From: an uncultured Lachnospiraceae bacterium
Lineage (GTDB): Bacteria > Bacillota > Clostridia > Lachnospirales > Lachnospiraceae
DNA length: 12,364 nucleotides
Assembly (NCBI GenBank): GCA_900555195.1
Contig: USKC01000063.1
Location: forward strand, 1-12,364
Direction: 5' to 3'
Shown piece by piece: positions 1 through 6,997 of the stretch (position 1 is its first letter; every line of letters starts with the position of its first letter). The translations under genes and the position numbers were made by a program. The notes beneath the pieces were generated by a model. The model had not been told where the DNA came from. It was given only the letters and a program-made list of their open reading frames with translations, and searched no databases.

Positions 1-20
1 TGCATATATAATATCCGATT

Positions 21-49
21 TTTACAGAAAAAACTATAATTATGATAAT
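21..49 (+). promoter_or_regulatory. Candidate sigma-A promoter for the transport operon
   Basis: A TTTACA box (21-26) and a GATAAT box (44-49) are separated by 17 bases, close to the sigma-A consensus, about 87 bases upstream of the binding-protein start. A perfect TATAAT also occurs at 35-40 but has no good -35 partner. The region is AT-rich, so chance matches are likely. The -10 box lies inside a palindrome (37-51) that could be an operator. Confidence 0.35.
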
Positions 50-51
50 TA
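37..51. repeat. 15-bp palindrome over the candidate -10 box
   Basis: TAATTAT, a central G, then ATAATTA form a perfect inverted repeat. In addition TTATGATA occurs at 40-47 and again at 70-77, a direct repeat 30 bases apart, close to three helical turns. The position over the proposed -10 and upstream of the first operon gene would suit an operator or regulator site, but the sequence is very AT-rich and no known box is recognised. Confidence 0.35.
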
Positions 52-121
52 CGCCGGCAAGAACCATTGTTATGATATCTATATACAGCAGAAAAAATTA
101 TGGAAAAGCAAAAAATGAAGA

Positions 122-130
122 AAGGGAGGA
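122..130 (+). promoter_or_regulatory. Ribosome binding site that decides the start of the first binding protein
   Basis: AAGGGAGGA ends five bases before the ATG at 136. The in-frame ATG at 100 has no comparable site, and starting there would add a 12-residue basic extension before an otherwise normal signal peptide. Confidence 0.75.
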
Positions 131-135
131 AAAGG

Positions 136-2037
136 ATGAGAAAGGCAAAGAAATGGATGTCATTGATTCTGGCAGGCGCGATGGCTTTATCGTTAGCGGC
201 CTGCGGAGGAACGGACAGCGCTTCCACCAGTTCATCAGGAGAGAGCGCACAGGGTACGGAGGCTTCCGGAGGAACGGACAGCGCAGACAGCGGGGATTAT
301 AAGGAGTTTACCTGCTTTATCGCATTCCCGGGCGCAGAAATCAATGACGATAATGCGGCGATGCTTGAGATCGCCAAACTGACAGGGGCAACCTGTAAAG
401 AAACATGGCTGACCGGACAGACTGCGGAAGAAGCGATCGGCGTTCTGGTGGCCGGAGGAGAGTATCCTGACTTTGTGGTAGCCTCCAGCGGACATCAGCT
501 GATGATGGATGCAGGCGCTTATATCCCGATCGATGAATATTGGGACGATTACCCGAACATCAAGAATTTCTGGTCAGAATCCCAGTGGGATCAGGTGCGT
601 GCGGAAGACGGACACATCTACATCATCCCTCAGTTCGGCAACTATAAGTGGGGCGGACTTGCCAATTACCATGGCGGAGAAGCTTGGTGGATCCAGACCA
701 GAGTGCTGGAGTGGGCGGGATATCCGGAAATCAATACGATCGACGAGTATTTCGATCTGATCGCTGCTTATCTGGAAGAAAATCCGACCATGCCTGACGG
801 TGAGACTACGAATATTGGCTTCACCTTCTGTACAGATGACTGGAGATATTTCGCTTTGGAGAACGTGCCGCTGTTCCTGGATGGGTATCCGAACGATGGC
901 TGCGCGATCGTGGACAATTCCGAAGATCCGAATCATCCTGTTGTAATGGACTACAACACCACAGAAACCGCTCATGAGTATTATGGAATCCTGAATGAGA
1001 TGTATAAGAACGGCATCATCTATCCGGAAACCTTTACTGCGAGCTATGACTCTTATATCGCAACCCTTTCCTCCGGCCGTGTGCTGGGAATGATCGATCA
1101 GCGCTGGAATTACCAGAGCGCAGAAGATTCCATCAAGACCCAGGGCCTGGAAGGATGTACATATGTACCGCTTGACATCGTTATCGACGAGAGCGTGACC
1201 CCCGCTTACTATGATCCGCCGACGTCTGCAAGCAATCCGGACGTTTCCAACGGACTTGGCATCAGCATCAGCTGTGAGGATGTGGAAGGCGCGCTGCAGT
1301 TTGTGAATGACCTTCTGGATCCGGAAGTGCATCAGCTTCGTTTCTGGGGAATCGAAGGACAGGATTACCTGGTTGATGAGAACGGCGAGTATTACAGAGA
1401 TGAAACCATGCGTCAGAACGCGGTGGATGCGAACTACAAGGCTTCCAATCTCTGCCCGTATTCCTTCTTCCCTCAGTATTCAGGCATGGATCCCGATGGA
1501 ATCAATGCTGCAAACCCGAACGATCAGCCTTCTGAATTCTTCGCTTCCCTGCTTCCTGAAGAGCAGGCATGCCTGGAAGCATACGGTGTGGAGAACTTCA
1601 CCGGTCTGCTGACCCCCAGCAATACCAGCGAATATCCTTGGTATCCTCTGTGGAGTTTCTCCAATAACATGACATCCAGCACCCCTGGCGGAGAAGCGTG
1701 GCTGAATCTGGCGGAGACCAAGATGGAATATCTGCCTCAGGTATGTATGGCGGATGACTATGAAACCGCATGGGCTGATTATCAGGCCCTCCTTCAGGAG
1801 AGAGTGGATTTTGACGCACTGCTTAGCGAACTTCAGGCAGAAGTGGACAGACGAATGGAAGTTGCCGGCGGCGCCCCCACCTCTGATGCGGAGGAAGATA
1901 CTGAGACAACTGAAGCGGAAGAGGCCTCTAGTGAAACAGTAGAAACCACCGAAGCGGTAGAGGAGACCACGGCGGAAACAGCTGCTGAGACGGCAGAAAC
2001 TACCGAAGAGGCTTCCACTGAGGCGGCCGCAGAATAA
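136..2037 (+). CDS. Lipoprotein solute-binding protein of a carbohydrate ABC transporter, with acidic C-terminal tail
   Basis: Extracellular, membrane-anchored binding protein expected to capture an oligosaccharide and hand it to the two permeases encoded next. The 633-residue product begins with a lipoprotein signal: basic MRKAKKW, a hydrophobic stretch, and lipobox LAAC with the lipidated Cys at residue 23. A Ser/Thr/Gly-rich linker (about 24-52) carrying a GGTDSA duplication follows, then a binding-protein body of the LplA/YtcQ-like type (COG1653-like) to about residue 579. The body includes GIEGQDYLVDENG at 405, also present in the second binding protein of the window. Residues 580-633 are a tail made almost only of Glu, Thr and Ala (45 of 54) with no Lys or Arg, which makes the protein longer than usual for the family. 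The start at 136 is chosen over 100 because of the ribosome binding site at 122-130. The substrate is inferred as xylo-oligosaccharide only from the GH8 neighbour. Confidence 0.93.
   Translation: MRKAKKWMSLILAGAMALSLAACGGTDSASTSSSGESAQGTEASGGTDSADSGDYKEFTCFIAFPGAEINDDNAAMLEIAKLTGATCKETWLTGQTAEEAIGVLVAGGEYPDFVVASSGHQLMMDAGAYIPIDEYWDDYPNIKNFWSESQWDQVRAEDGHIYIIPQFGNYKWGGLANYHGGEAWWIQTRVLEWAGYPEINTIDEYFDLIAAYLEENPTMPDGETTNIGFTFCTDDWRYFALENVPLFLDGYPNDGCAIVDNSEDPNHPVVMDYNTTETAHEYYGILNEMYKNGIIYPETFTASYDSYIATLSSGRVLGMIDQRWNYQSAEDSIKTQGLEGCTYVPLDIVIDESVTPAYYDPPTSASNPDVSNGLGISISCEDVEGALQFVNDLLDPEVHQLRFWGIEGQDYLVDENGEYYRDETMRQNAVDANYKASNLCPYSFFPQYSGMDPDGINAANPNDQPSEFFASLLPEEQACLEAYGVENFTGLLTPSNTSEYPWYPLWSFSNNMTSSTPGGEAWLNLAETKMEYLPQVCMADDYETAWADYQALLQERVDFDALLSELQAEVDRRMEVAGGAPTSDAEEDTETTEAEEASSETVETTEAVEETTAETAAETAETTEEASTEAAAE
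204..284 (+). repeat. 18-bp perfect direct repeat in the lipoprotein linker
   Basis: An identical 18-base unit beginning CGGAGGAACGG occurs at 204-221 and 267-284, 63 bases (21 codons) apart and in frame, so GGTDSA is encoded twice just after the lipidated cysteine. This looks like a small internal duplication in a flexible linker, which could expand or contract by slippage or recombination. Confidence 0.8.
1873..2034 (+). repeat. Low-complexity stretch encoding a Glu/Thr/Ala tail
   Basis: The last 54 codons of the first binding-protein gene encode a tail with 18 Glu, 14 Thr, 13 Ala and no basic residue. The DNA has degenerate internal repetition, for example the 16-base units at 1909-1924 and 1948-1963, which match at 14 positions and lie 13 codons apart. 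The tail is probably disordered, and the paralogue at 5343-6989 has no equivalent. Confidence 0.7.
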
Positions 2038-2070
2038 AGATTGAAATCAGGTTCCCTGATTAAGACAACG

Positions 2071-2102
2071 GAGGGCGGCTGTGATGAATCGCAGCCGCCC
2101 TC
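2071..2102 (+). promoter_or_regulatory. Strong intercistronic hairpin, no U tract
   Basis: GAGGGCGGCTG (2071-2081) pairs perfectly with CAGCCGCCCTC (2092-2102). Three further pairs, one a U-G wobble, would close onto a UGAA tetraloop (2085-2088), giving a stem of about 14 pairs. No run of T follows, so it is not a typical intrinsic terminator. Placed between a binding-protein gene and its permease genes, such hairpins commonly protect the upstream mRNA 3' end after processing or cause partial termination, raising binding-protein levels over permease. That role is inferred from position. Confidence 0.75.
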
Positions 2103-2127
2103 GTCCGGAAATGAGAGAGGTGAGAAT

Positions 2128-3084
2128 ATGGCGGGTAAAAAAAAGACTGCAGGTGCGGTTGTAGTACAGAAAAGGAAGATTACCTGGAAGGAAATCGTCA
2201 AGCAGAAGGAACTGATCCTTCTGACCATTCCGTTTATTATCTATGCGATCATCTTTTATTATGCTCCTCTCGGAGGCTGGATCATTGCCTTTGAAGATTA
2301 TAAGCCGAAGGACGGCATGCTGGGTTCCAAGTTCGTGGGGCTGGAGAATTTTGCCGATCTGTTTTCCAGTGACATTTTCATCGGGACGATTCGGAACACG
2401 CTGGCAATGGGCGTGATCAATCTGGTTATGAGCACGGTTTTTGCAATCGGATTCGCATTGCTTCTGAACGAGGTGAAGAGCAGCAAAGGCAAAAAATGTG
2501 TGCAGACTATTTCCTATCTGCCCCATTTCCTCTCATGGATCATCGTAACCGGTATTGTTCAGGATGTGCTTTCCATGGAACACGGAATCATCAACCAGGT
2601 GCTTCAGGCCCTTCACATCGTAGATGCACCGATTAACTGGTTTGCACAGCCCAAGTATTTCTGGTGGATCGTGGGCTTTTCCAATGTGTGGAAGGAGACA
2701 GGATGGAACGCCATTATTTATCTGGCCTCTATCACATCCATTAATCCGGATTTGTATGAAGCGGCATCAATAGACGGAGCAGGCAGATTCCGTAAGATGT
2801 GGAATATCACGCTGCCTTCTTTGAAACCTACGATCTTCATCCTTCTTCTGATTAATGTAGGAAACGTTTTGAACGCAGGCTTTGAAGTACAGTATTTGTT
2901 GGGAAATGGCGTGGTTCAGAGCGTTTCTCAGACAATCGATATCTATGTGCTTAAATATGGTATCAGCCAGGGGGATTATGCATTGGGTACCGCAGCCGGC
3001 ATATTCAAGAGCGTGGTAAGCATTATTCTGATCGTCCTAGCGAATTCTGCAGCAAAAGCTGCCGGTGAAGAGAGGCTGTTTTAG
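2128..3084 (+). CDS. ABC transporter permease, LplB/UgpA-like, carbohydrate uptake
   Basis: One of the two membrane subunits forming the sugar channel, 318 residues. A lysine-rich cytoplasmic N-terminus (MAGKKK onward) leads to about six predicted hydrophobic helices, roughly at residues 28-52, 88-113, 125-146, 180-203, 233-256 and 288-311. The cytoplasmic EAA loop that docks the ATPase starts at residue 211 (EAASIDGAG, continuing to LPSLKP). The order binding protein, this permease, second permease is typical of LplABC and YtcQP-type systems (COG4209-like). The ATG at 2128 is chosen because GAGAGGTGAG lies just upstream; the in-frame TTG at 2041 would put the strong hairpin inside the coding region. 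The stop codon touches the ribosome binding site of the next gene. The ATPase is not encoded here. Confidence 0.95.
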   Translation: MAGKKKTAGAVVVQKRKITWKEIVKQKELILLTIPFIIYAIIFYYAPLGGWIIAFEDYKPKDGMLGSKFVGLENFADLFSSDIFIGTIRNTLAMGVINLVMSTVFAIGFALLLNEVKSSKGKKCVQTISYLPHFLSWIIVTGIVQDVLSMEHGIINQVLQALHIVDAPINWFAQPKYFWWIVGFSNVWKETGWNAIIYLASITSINPDLYEAASIDGAGRFRKMWNITLPSLKPTIFILLLINVGNVLNAGFEVQYLLGNGVVQSVSQTIDIYVLKYGISQGDYALGTAAGIFKSVVSIILIVLANSAAKAAGEERLF

Positions 3085-3088
3085 GAGG
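3083..3088 (+). promoter_or_regulatory. Ribosome binding site overlapping the upstream stop codon
   Basis: AGGAGG shares two bases with the TAG stop (3082-3084) of the first permease. It is seven bases from the ATG at 3096 but only one base from the ATG at 3090, which favours 3096. The overlap implies coupled translation of the two permeases. Confidence 0.75.
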
Positions 3089-3095
3089 GATGAAG

Positions 3096-4022
3096 ATGAG
3101 AGCAAAGAACGAGAAAATCGTTGTTCCGAAGAAAAAATATAAAACGACGCTCGGAGATAAGATTTTTGTCTGCATCAACACCATTATTATGGTATTATTT
3201 GTGATAGTGACATTGTATCCTATTCTAAATACACTGGCGATTTCTTTCAATGACGGAACAGATGCACTTCGGGGAGGCATTTACTTGTGGCCGCGTAAAT
3301 TCACTCTGGATAACTATGCGACGGTTCTGCAGAGGAGTACTATGCTGACTGCACTTAAGATTTCTGTGCTTCGTACAGTGATTGCCACGCTTCTCCAGCT
3401 GTCCGTGACGGCGCTGCTGGCCTATGTGCTCAGCCGGAAGAATTTCATACTGGCAAAGCCGGTATCATTTCTATATGTAGTGACCATGTATGTGAACGGA
3501 GGCTTGATCCCCACATTTTTGCTTTATAGAGGTCTGGGGCTCACCAACAGCTTTTGGGTATATATCGTTCCGGGCGCGGTATCTGCCTTTAACATGCTTG
3601 TAATCCGTACCTATATGAATGGGCTGCCGGACAGTTTGGAGGAATCCGCGAAGATGGACGGAGCTGGGCATTTTACCATTTTCTGCAAGATTGTGGCTCC
3701 TCTGTGTATGCCTGTCTTTGCAACGATCGCTTTGTTTATTGCGGTAGGACAGTGGAACTCCTGGTTTGATGCCATGCTGTACAATAGGATGAGCGAAGAA
3801 TACACTACTTTGCAGTATGAGTTGATGAAGCTGCTGTCCAGCGTGACAAATCAGAGCGGCAATACGAACTCACTGGCGAACCAGGTAAGCGGAGGGCAGG
3901 TGACGCCGGCGTCCATTCGGGCAGCGGCAACCATTATTACGGCTATCCCGATTGTATGTCTGTATCCGTTCCTGCAGAGATACTTTGTAACAGGACTTAC
4001 AATCGGAGGCGTGAAGGAGTGA
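3096..4022 (+). CDS. ABC transporter permease, YtcP/UgpE-like, carbohydrate uptake
   Basis: Second membrane subunit of the sugar importer, 308 residues, of the MalG-like family (COG0395-like). It has a basic N-terminus (MRAKNEK), a first membrane helix at about residues 22-46, further hydrophobic helices through the middle, and a last one near residues 275-298. The ATPase-docking loop is at about 182 onward and reads EESAKMDGAGHF, a usual variant of the EAA motif. The ending TGLTIGGVKE is typical of YtcP-type permeases. The ATG at 3096 is preferred over 3090 because of ribosome binding site spacing. It should pair with the upstream permease, and an ATPase encoded elsewhere, such as an MsmX-type multitask subunit, is expected. 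Confidence 0.95.
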   Translation: MRAKNEKIVVPKKKYKTTLGDKIFVCINTIIMVLFVIVTLYPILNTLAISFNDGTDALRGGIYLWPRKFTLDNYATVLQRSTMLTALKISVLRTVIATLLQLSVTALLAYVLSRKNFILAKPVSFLYVVTMYVNGGLIPTFLLYRGLGLTNSFWVYIVPGAVSAFNMLVIRTYMNGLPDSLEESAKMDGAGHFTIFCKIVAPLCMPVFATIALFIAVGQWNSWFDAMLYNRMSEEYTTLQYELMKLLSSVTNQSGNTNSLANQVSGGQVTPASIRAAATIITAIPIVCLYPFLQRYFVTGLTIGGVKE

Positions 4023-4086
4023 AAGATGAGCGCTTTCACTATCCATGATTTTGTACGCGAGCAAAAGCACGCAGATGGGAGTAAAA

Positions 4087-5232
4087 ATGAGAGGAGCATT
4101 TTATACGGGGGAATACCGCAATGTATTCGCCGAACTGGGTATTGCCCAGAAAGAGATCGATCAAAGGATCGAAGAGACTTTCCAAACGATGTACTATGGC
4201 AGTGAAGAAGAACGTATCTACCATCCTGTGGGAGAGGATATGGGATATCTGGAAGATACGGGTAATGTGGATGCTAGGACGGAAGGCATGTCCTATGGCA
4301 TGATGGTGTGTGTGCAGCTGGATAAAAAAGAGGAATTTGACCGCATTTGGAAATGGGCCAAAACCTATATGTGGATGGAAACGGGAGAGAATGCAGGATA
4401 CTTTGCCTGGTCCTGCAAGCCGGATGGTACAAAAAACGCCTATGGCCCTGCTCCGGATGGGGAGGAGTTCTTTGCGATGGCCCTTTTCTTTGCGTCCAAC
4501 CGGTGGGGAGACGGAGAAGGGATCTACTGCTATTCCAAAGAGGCACGGGCGATCCTGCATGAATGCGTGCATAAGGGAGAGGATGGAAGAGGTGGATATC
4601 CTATGTGGGAACCTTCTAATCATCTGATTAAATTCATTCCGGATTGTGACTGGACGGATCCATCCTATCATCTTCCGCATTTTTATGAATTATTTGCCCT
4701 TTGGGCTGATGAAGAAGACCGCGATTTCTGGAAAAGTGCAGCTGCAGCAAGCAGGGAGTACCTGAAAAAAGCCTGTCATCCGGTAACAGGCCTGTCTCCG
4801 GAGTACTCGGAATATGATGGCACCCCATACGTTGGACATCAAGGGCAATATGGCCGGCATGACTGGTTCTATAGTGATGCATACCGTACAGCCGCCAATA
4901 TTGCGTTGGATTATGAATGGTTTGGGGCGGATGAATGGGAAAGAGGGCAGTCAGATCGGATCCAGCGCTTTTTTTGCGAGACAGTAAAGGATCAGGATGA
5001 AGGGATCTACTTAATCGACGGGACCATCCTTCCGGGCAAGGCATTGCATCCTGTGGGACTGATGGCAACGGTGGCCCAGGCCAGTCTGGCGGCGCAGGGA
5101 ACTTATGCGGCAGACTGCGCTATGAGGTTGTGGAATGCGCCGCTTCGTACCGGAGACAGAAGATATTATGACAACTGCTTGTATCTGTTCGCTTTATTGG
5201 CGCTCAGTGGCAGATACCGGATCTGGAAATAG
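4087..5232 (+). CDS. Glycoside hydrolase family 8, reducing-end xylose-releasing exo-oligoxylanase (Rex-like)
   Basis: Predicted cytoplasmic enzyme releasing xylose from the reducing end of imported xylo-oligosaccharides. The 381-residue product lacks a signal peptide and matches the Rex type of GH8 along its length from memory of the Bacillus halodurans enzyme, which is a few residues longer. Hallmarks are EYRNVF at the N-terminus, RTEGMSYGMM with the likely acid Glu66 (equivalent to Glu70 of that enzyme), GYFAWS at 104, PAPDGEEFFAMALFF at 121-135, SYHLPHFYELFALWA from 193, FYSDAYR with the likely base Asp264, and RRYYDNCLYLFALLALSG near the end. The start at 4087 is chosen because GGGAG lies five bases upstream and the protein then begins like Rex. 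In-frame ATGs at 4045 and 4075 lack such sites. It lies 64 bases after the permease gene, which makes the transporter a likely xylo-oligosaccharide importer. Confidence 0.93.
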   Translation: MRGAFYTGEYRNVFAELGIAQKEIDQRIEETFQTMYYGSEEERIYHPVGEDMGYLEDTGNVDARTEGMSYGMMVCVQLDKKEEFDRIWKWAKTYMWMETGENAGYFAWSCKPDGTKNAYGPAPDGEEFFAMALFFASNRWGDGEGIYCYSKEARAILHECVHKGEDGRGGYPMWEPSNHLIKFIPDCDWTDPSYHLPHFYELFALWADEEDRDFWKSAAAASREYLKKACHPVTGLSPEYSEYDGTPYVGHQGQYGRHDWFYSDAYRTAANIALDYEWFGADEWERGQSDRIQRFFCETVKDQDEGIYLIDGTILPGKALHPVGLMATVAQASLAAQGTYAADCAMRLWNAPLRTGDRRYYDNCLYLFALLALSGRYRIWK

Positions 5233-5256
5233 TTTCCGCTTTAAGAACAGAAAAAG

Positions 5257-5305
5257 AACAGGCTGCTGTGCCGTAAGGCACTCCGGCCTGTTTGATGTTT
5301 CCTTT
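5257..5305 (+). terminator. Probable intrinsic terminator after the GH8 gene
   Basis: AACAGGC (5257-5263) pairs with GCCTGTT (5286-5292), and GTGCC (5268-5272) pairs with GGCAC (5277-5281) around a GUAA tetraloop of GNRA type. A short, imperfect internal loop separates the two helices. An A-rich run precedes the stem and a broken T-rich run (TTTGATGTTTCCTTT) follows. The T tract is weak, so partial read-through into the next genes is plausible. A smaller hairpin, TTTCCT/AGGAAA at 5298-5314, follows directly. Confidence 0.6.
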
Positions 5306-5342
5306 ATGAGGAAAAGGTATTGATTCGTCAGGGGGAAAAGGT

Positions 5343-6989
5343 ATGGGAGGAAAGAGAGATACTGTTCGGATAAGATACAGCCTCACGCTGCTTCTTATCT
5401 TTACGCTTCTAGTTCCCACATTGACTGGATGCGGCAGTAGAACAGCAGAAGATGAAAACAGATATCCGTTTACGCTGTCTATTATGACCAGTTCCGAGAT
5501 CCCGACCCAGAACAATAAAATATATGCCATGCTGGAAGAGGAACTCAAAGTCACCTGTACATTTGAGCGGAATGACCGTGATAATGAGGAGCTATATGAT
5601 GTTCTGATCGCTACCGGAGATTATCCGGATATTATGTTCAGCAATGAGGAAATCATTTCCAGCGGCGGAGCCGTACCTCTTGAAGACCTACTTCCCAATT
5701 ATCCCAGACTGTATGCCCACTACGAACCATATATGGAACGTATGAAGGCGGATGATGGACATATTTATGTGTTGCCGGATTATGGGATTTACTATGGGGA
5801 TCACACCTATATGACGCGCAACAATGGAACCGGATTTTTCATACAGAAACGGGTTCTGGAGGAATTTGGTTATCCCAAATTGACAACGCTGGATGAATAT
5901 TTTGATCTGATAGAGAGATATGTGGAGAAATATCCTCAGACCAATGGAAAAAAGACCATCGGCTATACGATTCTGAATGATGGGGAATTCAATTATGGGT
6001 TAGTGAATCCTCCGCAGTTCCTTGCCGGATATCCGAATAATGGGAACTGCATAGTGGATGAGGAAACATGTACAGCCTATGATTATATGACTATGGATAT
6101 CGCGGAGCGCTTTTACCGGAAGTTATGTGAGGCCAATGCGGAGGGATTGATAGATCTGGAGGCCTGTTTGTTTAATTATAGTCAGTATATTGAGAAACTG
6201 TCGGAAGGAAATGTGCTTGGATTTTCTGATCAATACTGGAACGTGGGATTGGTGAACGAGAGCCTGGAATCCAGAGGAATGTATGAATATACCTATCTGA
6301 GCATCCCTCTGGTATACGAGGAAGGGATAGAAGAACATTATATGGAAAAGCCGGTGGTAAACTATGGAAGAGGCTTCATGATTACGACTTCCTGTAAGGA
6401 TCCGGCCCGGGTGCTTCAGCTGTTTGACGATATGTTGGATGAAAGATGGCAGAAAATTTTTGGCTGGGGAATAGAAGGAGAAGATTATCTGGTGGATGAG
6501 AACGGAATGTTCTACCGTACAGAGGATATGAGGGCAGAGCAGGCTCAAATTTCATGGAAATATGAGAATAAGGCCAATGCTTTGACCAGCTATGCGCCCA
6601 AGATTGAGGGCTCCTTTTCCGATGGAAATGCCACATCAGCGTTTTACCAGCCAGGTGAATTCTATGATTCCCTGTCAGAATATGATAAAAAGCTGCTGGA
6701 CAGTTATGGATATCAAACGTTTGCCGACTTTTTTAATGAGCCGGAAGAGAATCCAATCTATTATCCCACCTGGCAGATTACTTTTCCGTCTGGATCTGCG
6801 GCAGATTCTTCCAAGAAGCGGGCAGATGCCTGCCGAAGTGAATATTTGCCGAAATTGATTCAATGCCGCCTGGAACGATTTGACAGCCTGTGGGAGGAAT
6901 TCCAGGAAGCATATGCGAAAACCGGCTATGAAGTCTATATTCAGCATATCAACGAAGTGATCCAATATAGACTGAAAAGCGAGGGGTGA
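5343..6989 (+). CDS. Second lipoprotein solute-binding protein, paralogue of the first, beside the two-component genes
   Basis: A 548-residue extracellular binding protein with a lipoprotein signal: basic N-terminus, hydrophobic LTLLLIFTLLV, and lipobox LTGC with Cys30. It is clearly related to the product of 136-2037. Shared blocks include a DEYFDLI motif, a GYPN-x-G block followed by IVD, and GIEGEDYLVDENG at 376 against GIEGQDYLVDENG at 405. It lacks both the Ser-rich linker and the Glu/Thr/Ala tail. The ATG at 5343 follows GGGGGA with six bases between. No permease genes follow; its stop codon touches the translation signal of a response-regulator gene, which is followed by a sensor kinase. 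It may serve the same permeases as an alternative binding protein, or act as a ligand sensor for the kinase. Both roles are inference. Confidence 0.92.
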   Translation: MGGKRDTVRIRYSLTLLLIFTLLVPTLTGCGSRTAEDENRYPFTLSIMTSSEIPTQNNKIYAMLEEELKVTCTFERNDRDNEELYDVLIATGDYPDIMFSNEEIISSGGAVPLEDLLPNYPRLYAHYEPYMERMKADDGHIYVLPDYGIYYGDHTYMTRNNGTGFFIQKRVLEEFGYPKLTTLDEYFDLIERYVEKYPQTNGKKTIGYTILNDGEFNYGLVNPPQFLAGYPNNGNCIVDEETCTAYDYMTMDIAERFYRKLCEANAEGLIDLEACLFNYSQYIEKLSEGNVLGFSDQYWNVGLVNESLESRGMYEYTYLSIPLVYEEGIEEHYMEKPVVNYGRGFMITTSCKDPARVLQLFDDMLDERWQKIFGWGIEGEDYLVDENGMFYRTEDMRAEQAQISWKYENKANALTSYAPKIEGSFSDGNATSAFYQPGEFYDSLSEYDKKLLDSYGYQTFADFFNEPEENPIYYPTWQITFPSGSAADSSKKRADACRSEYLPKLIQCRLERFDSLWEEFQEAYAKTGYEVYIQHINEVIQYRLKSEG

Positions 6990-6991
6990 TC
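6985..6991 (+). promoter_or_regulatory. Extended ribosome binding site spanning the upstream stop codon
   Basis: GGTGATC matches the 3' part of the full Shine-Dalgarno consensus (AGGAGGTGATC) and ends six bases before the ATG at 6998. It contains the TGA stop (6987-6989) of the second binding protein. This supports 6998 as the start rather than the in-frame GTG at 6986, and suggests coupled translation. Confidence 0.55.
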
Positions 6992-6997
6992 GGACGA

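Noticed and set aside
574..1332. 252-codon antisense open frame inside the first binding-protein gene
   Set aside because: It lies opposite a gene with a clear lipoprotein signal and family blocks, has no good ribosome binding site seen and no recognisable protein motif. It is a by-product of codon bias.
4039..4680. 213-codon antisense open frame over the GH8 gene
   Set aside because: The sense product matches Rex-type GH8 throughout. The antisense frame shows no start signal or family motif.
5292..5323. Promoter for the second binding protein (TTGATG with a TATTGA-like box)
   Set aside because: Spacing is 20 bases and the -10 match is poor. It overlaps the terminator stem, so it was not annotated.
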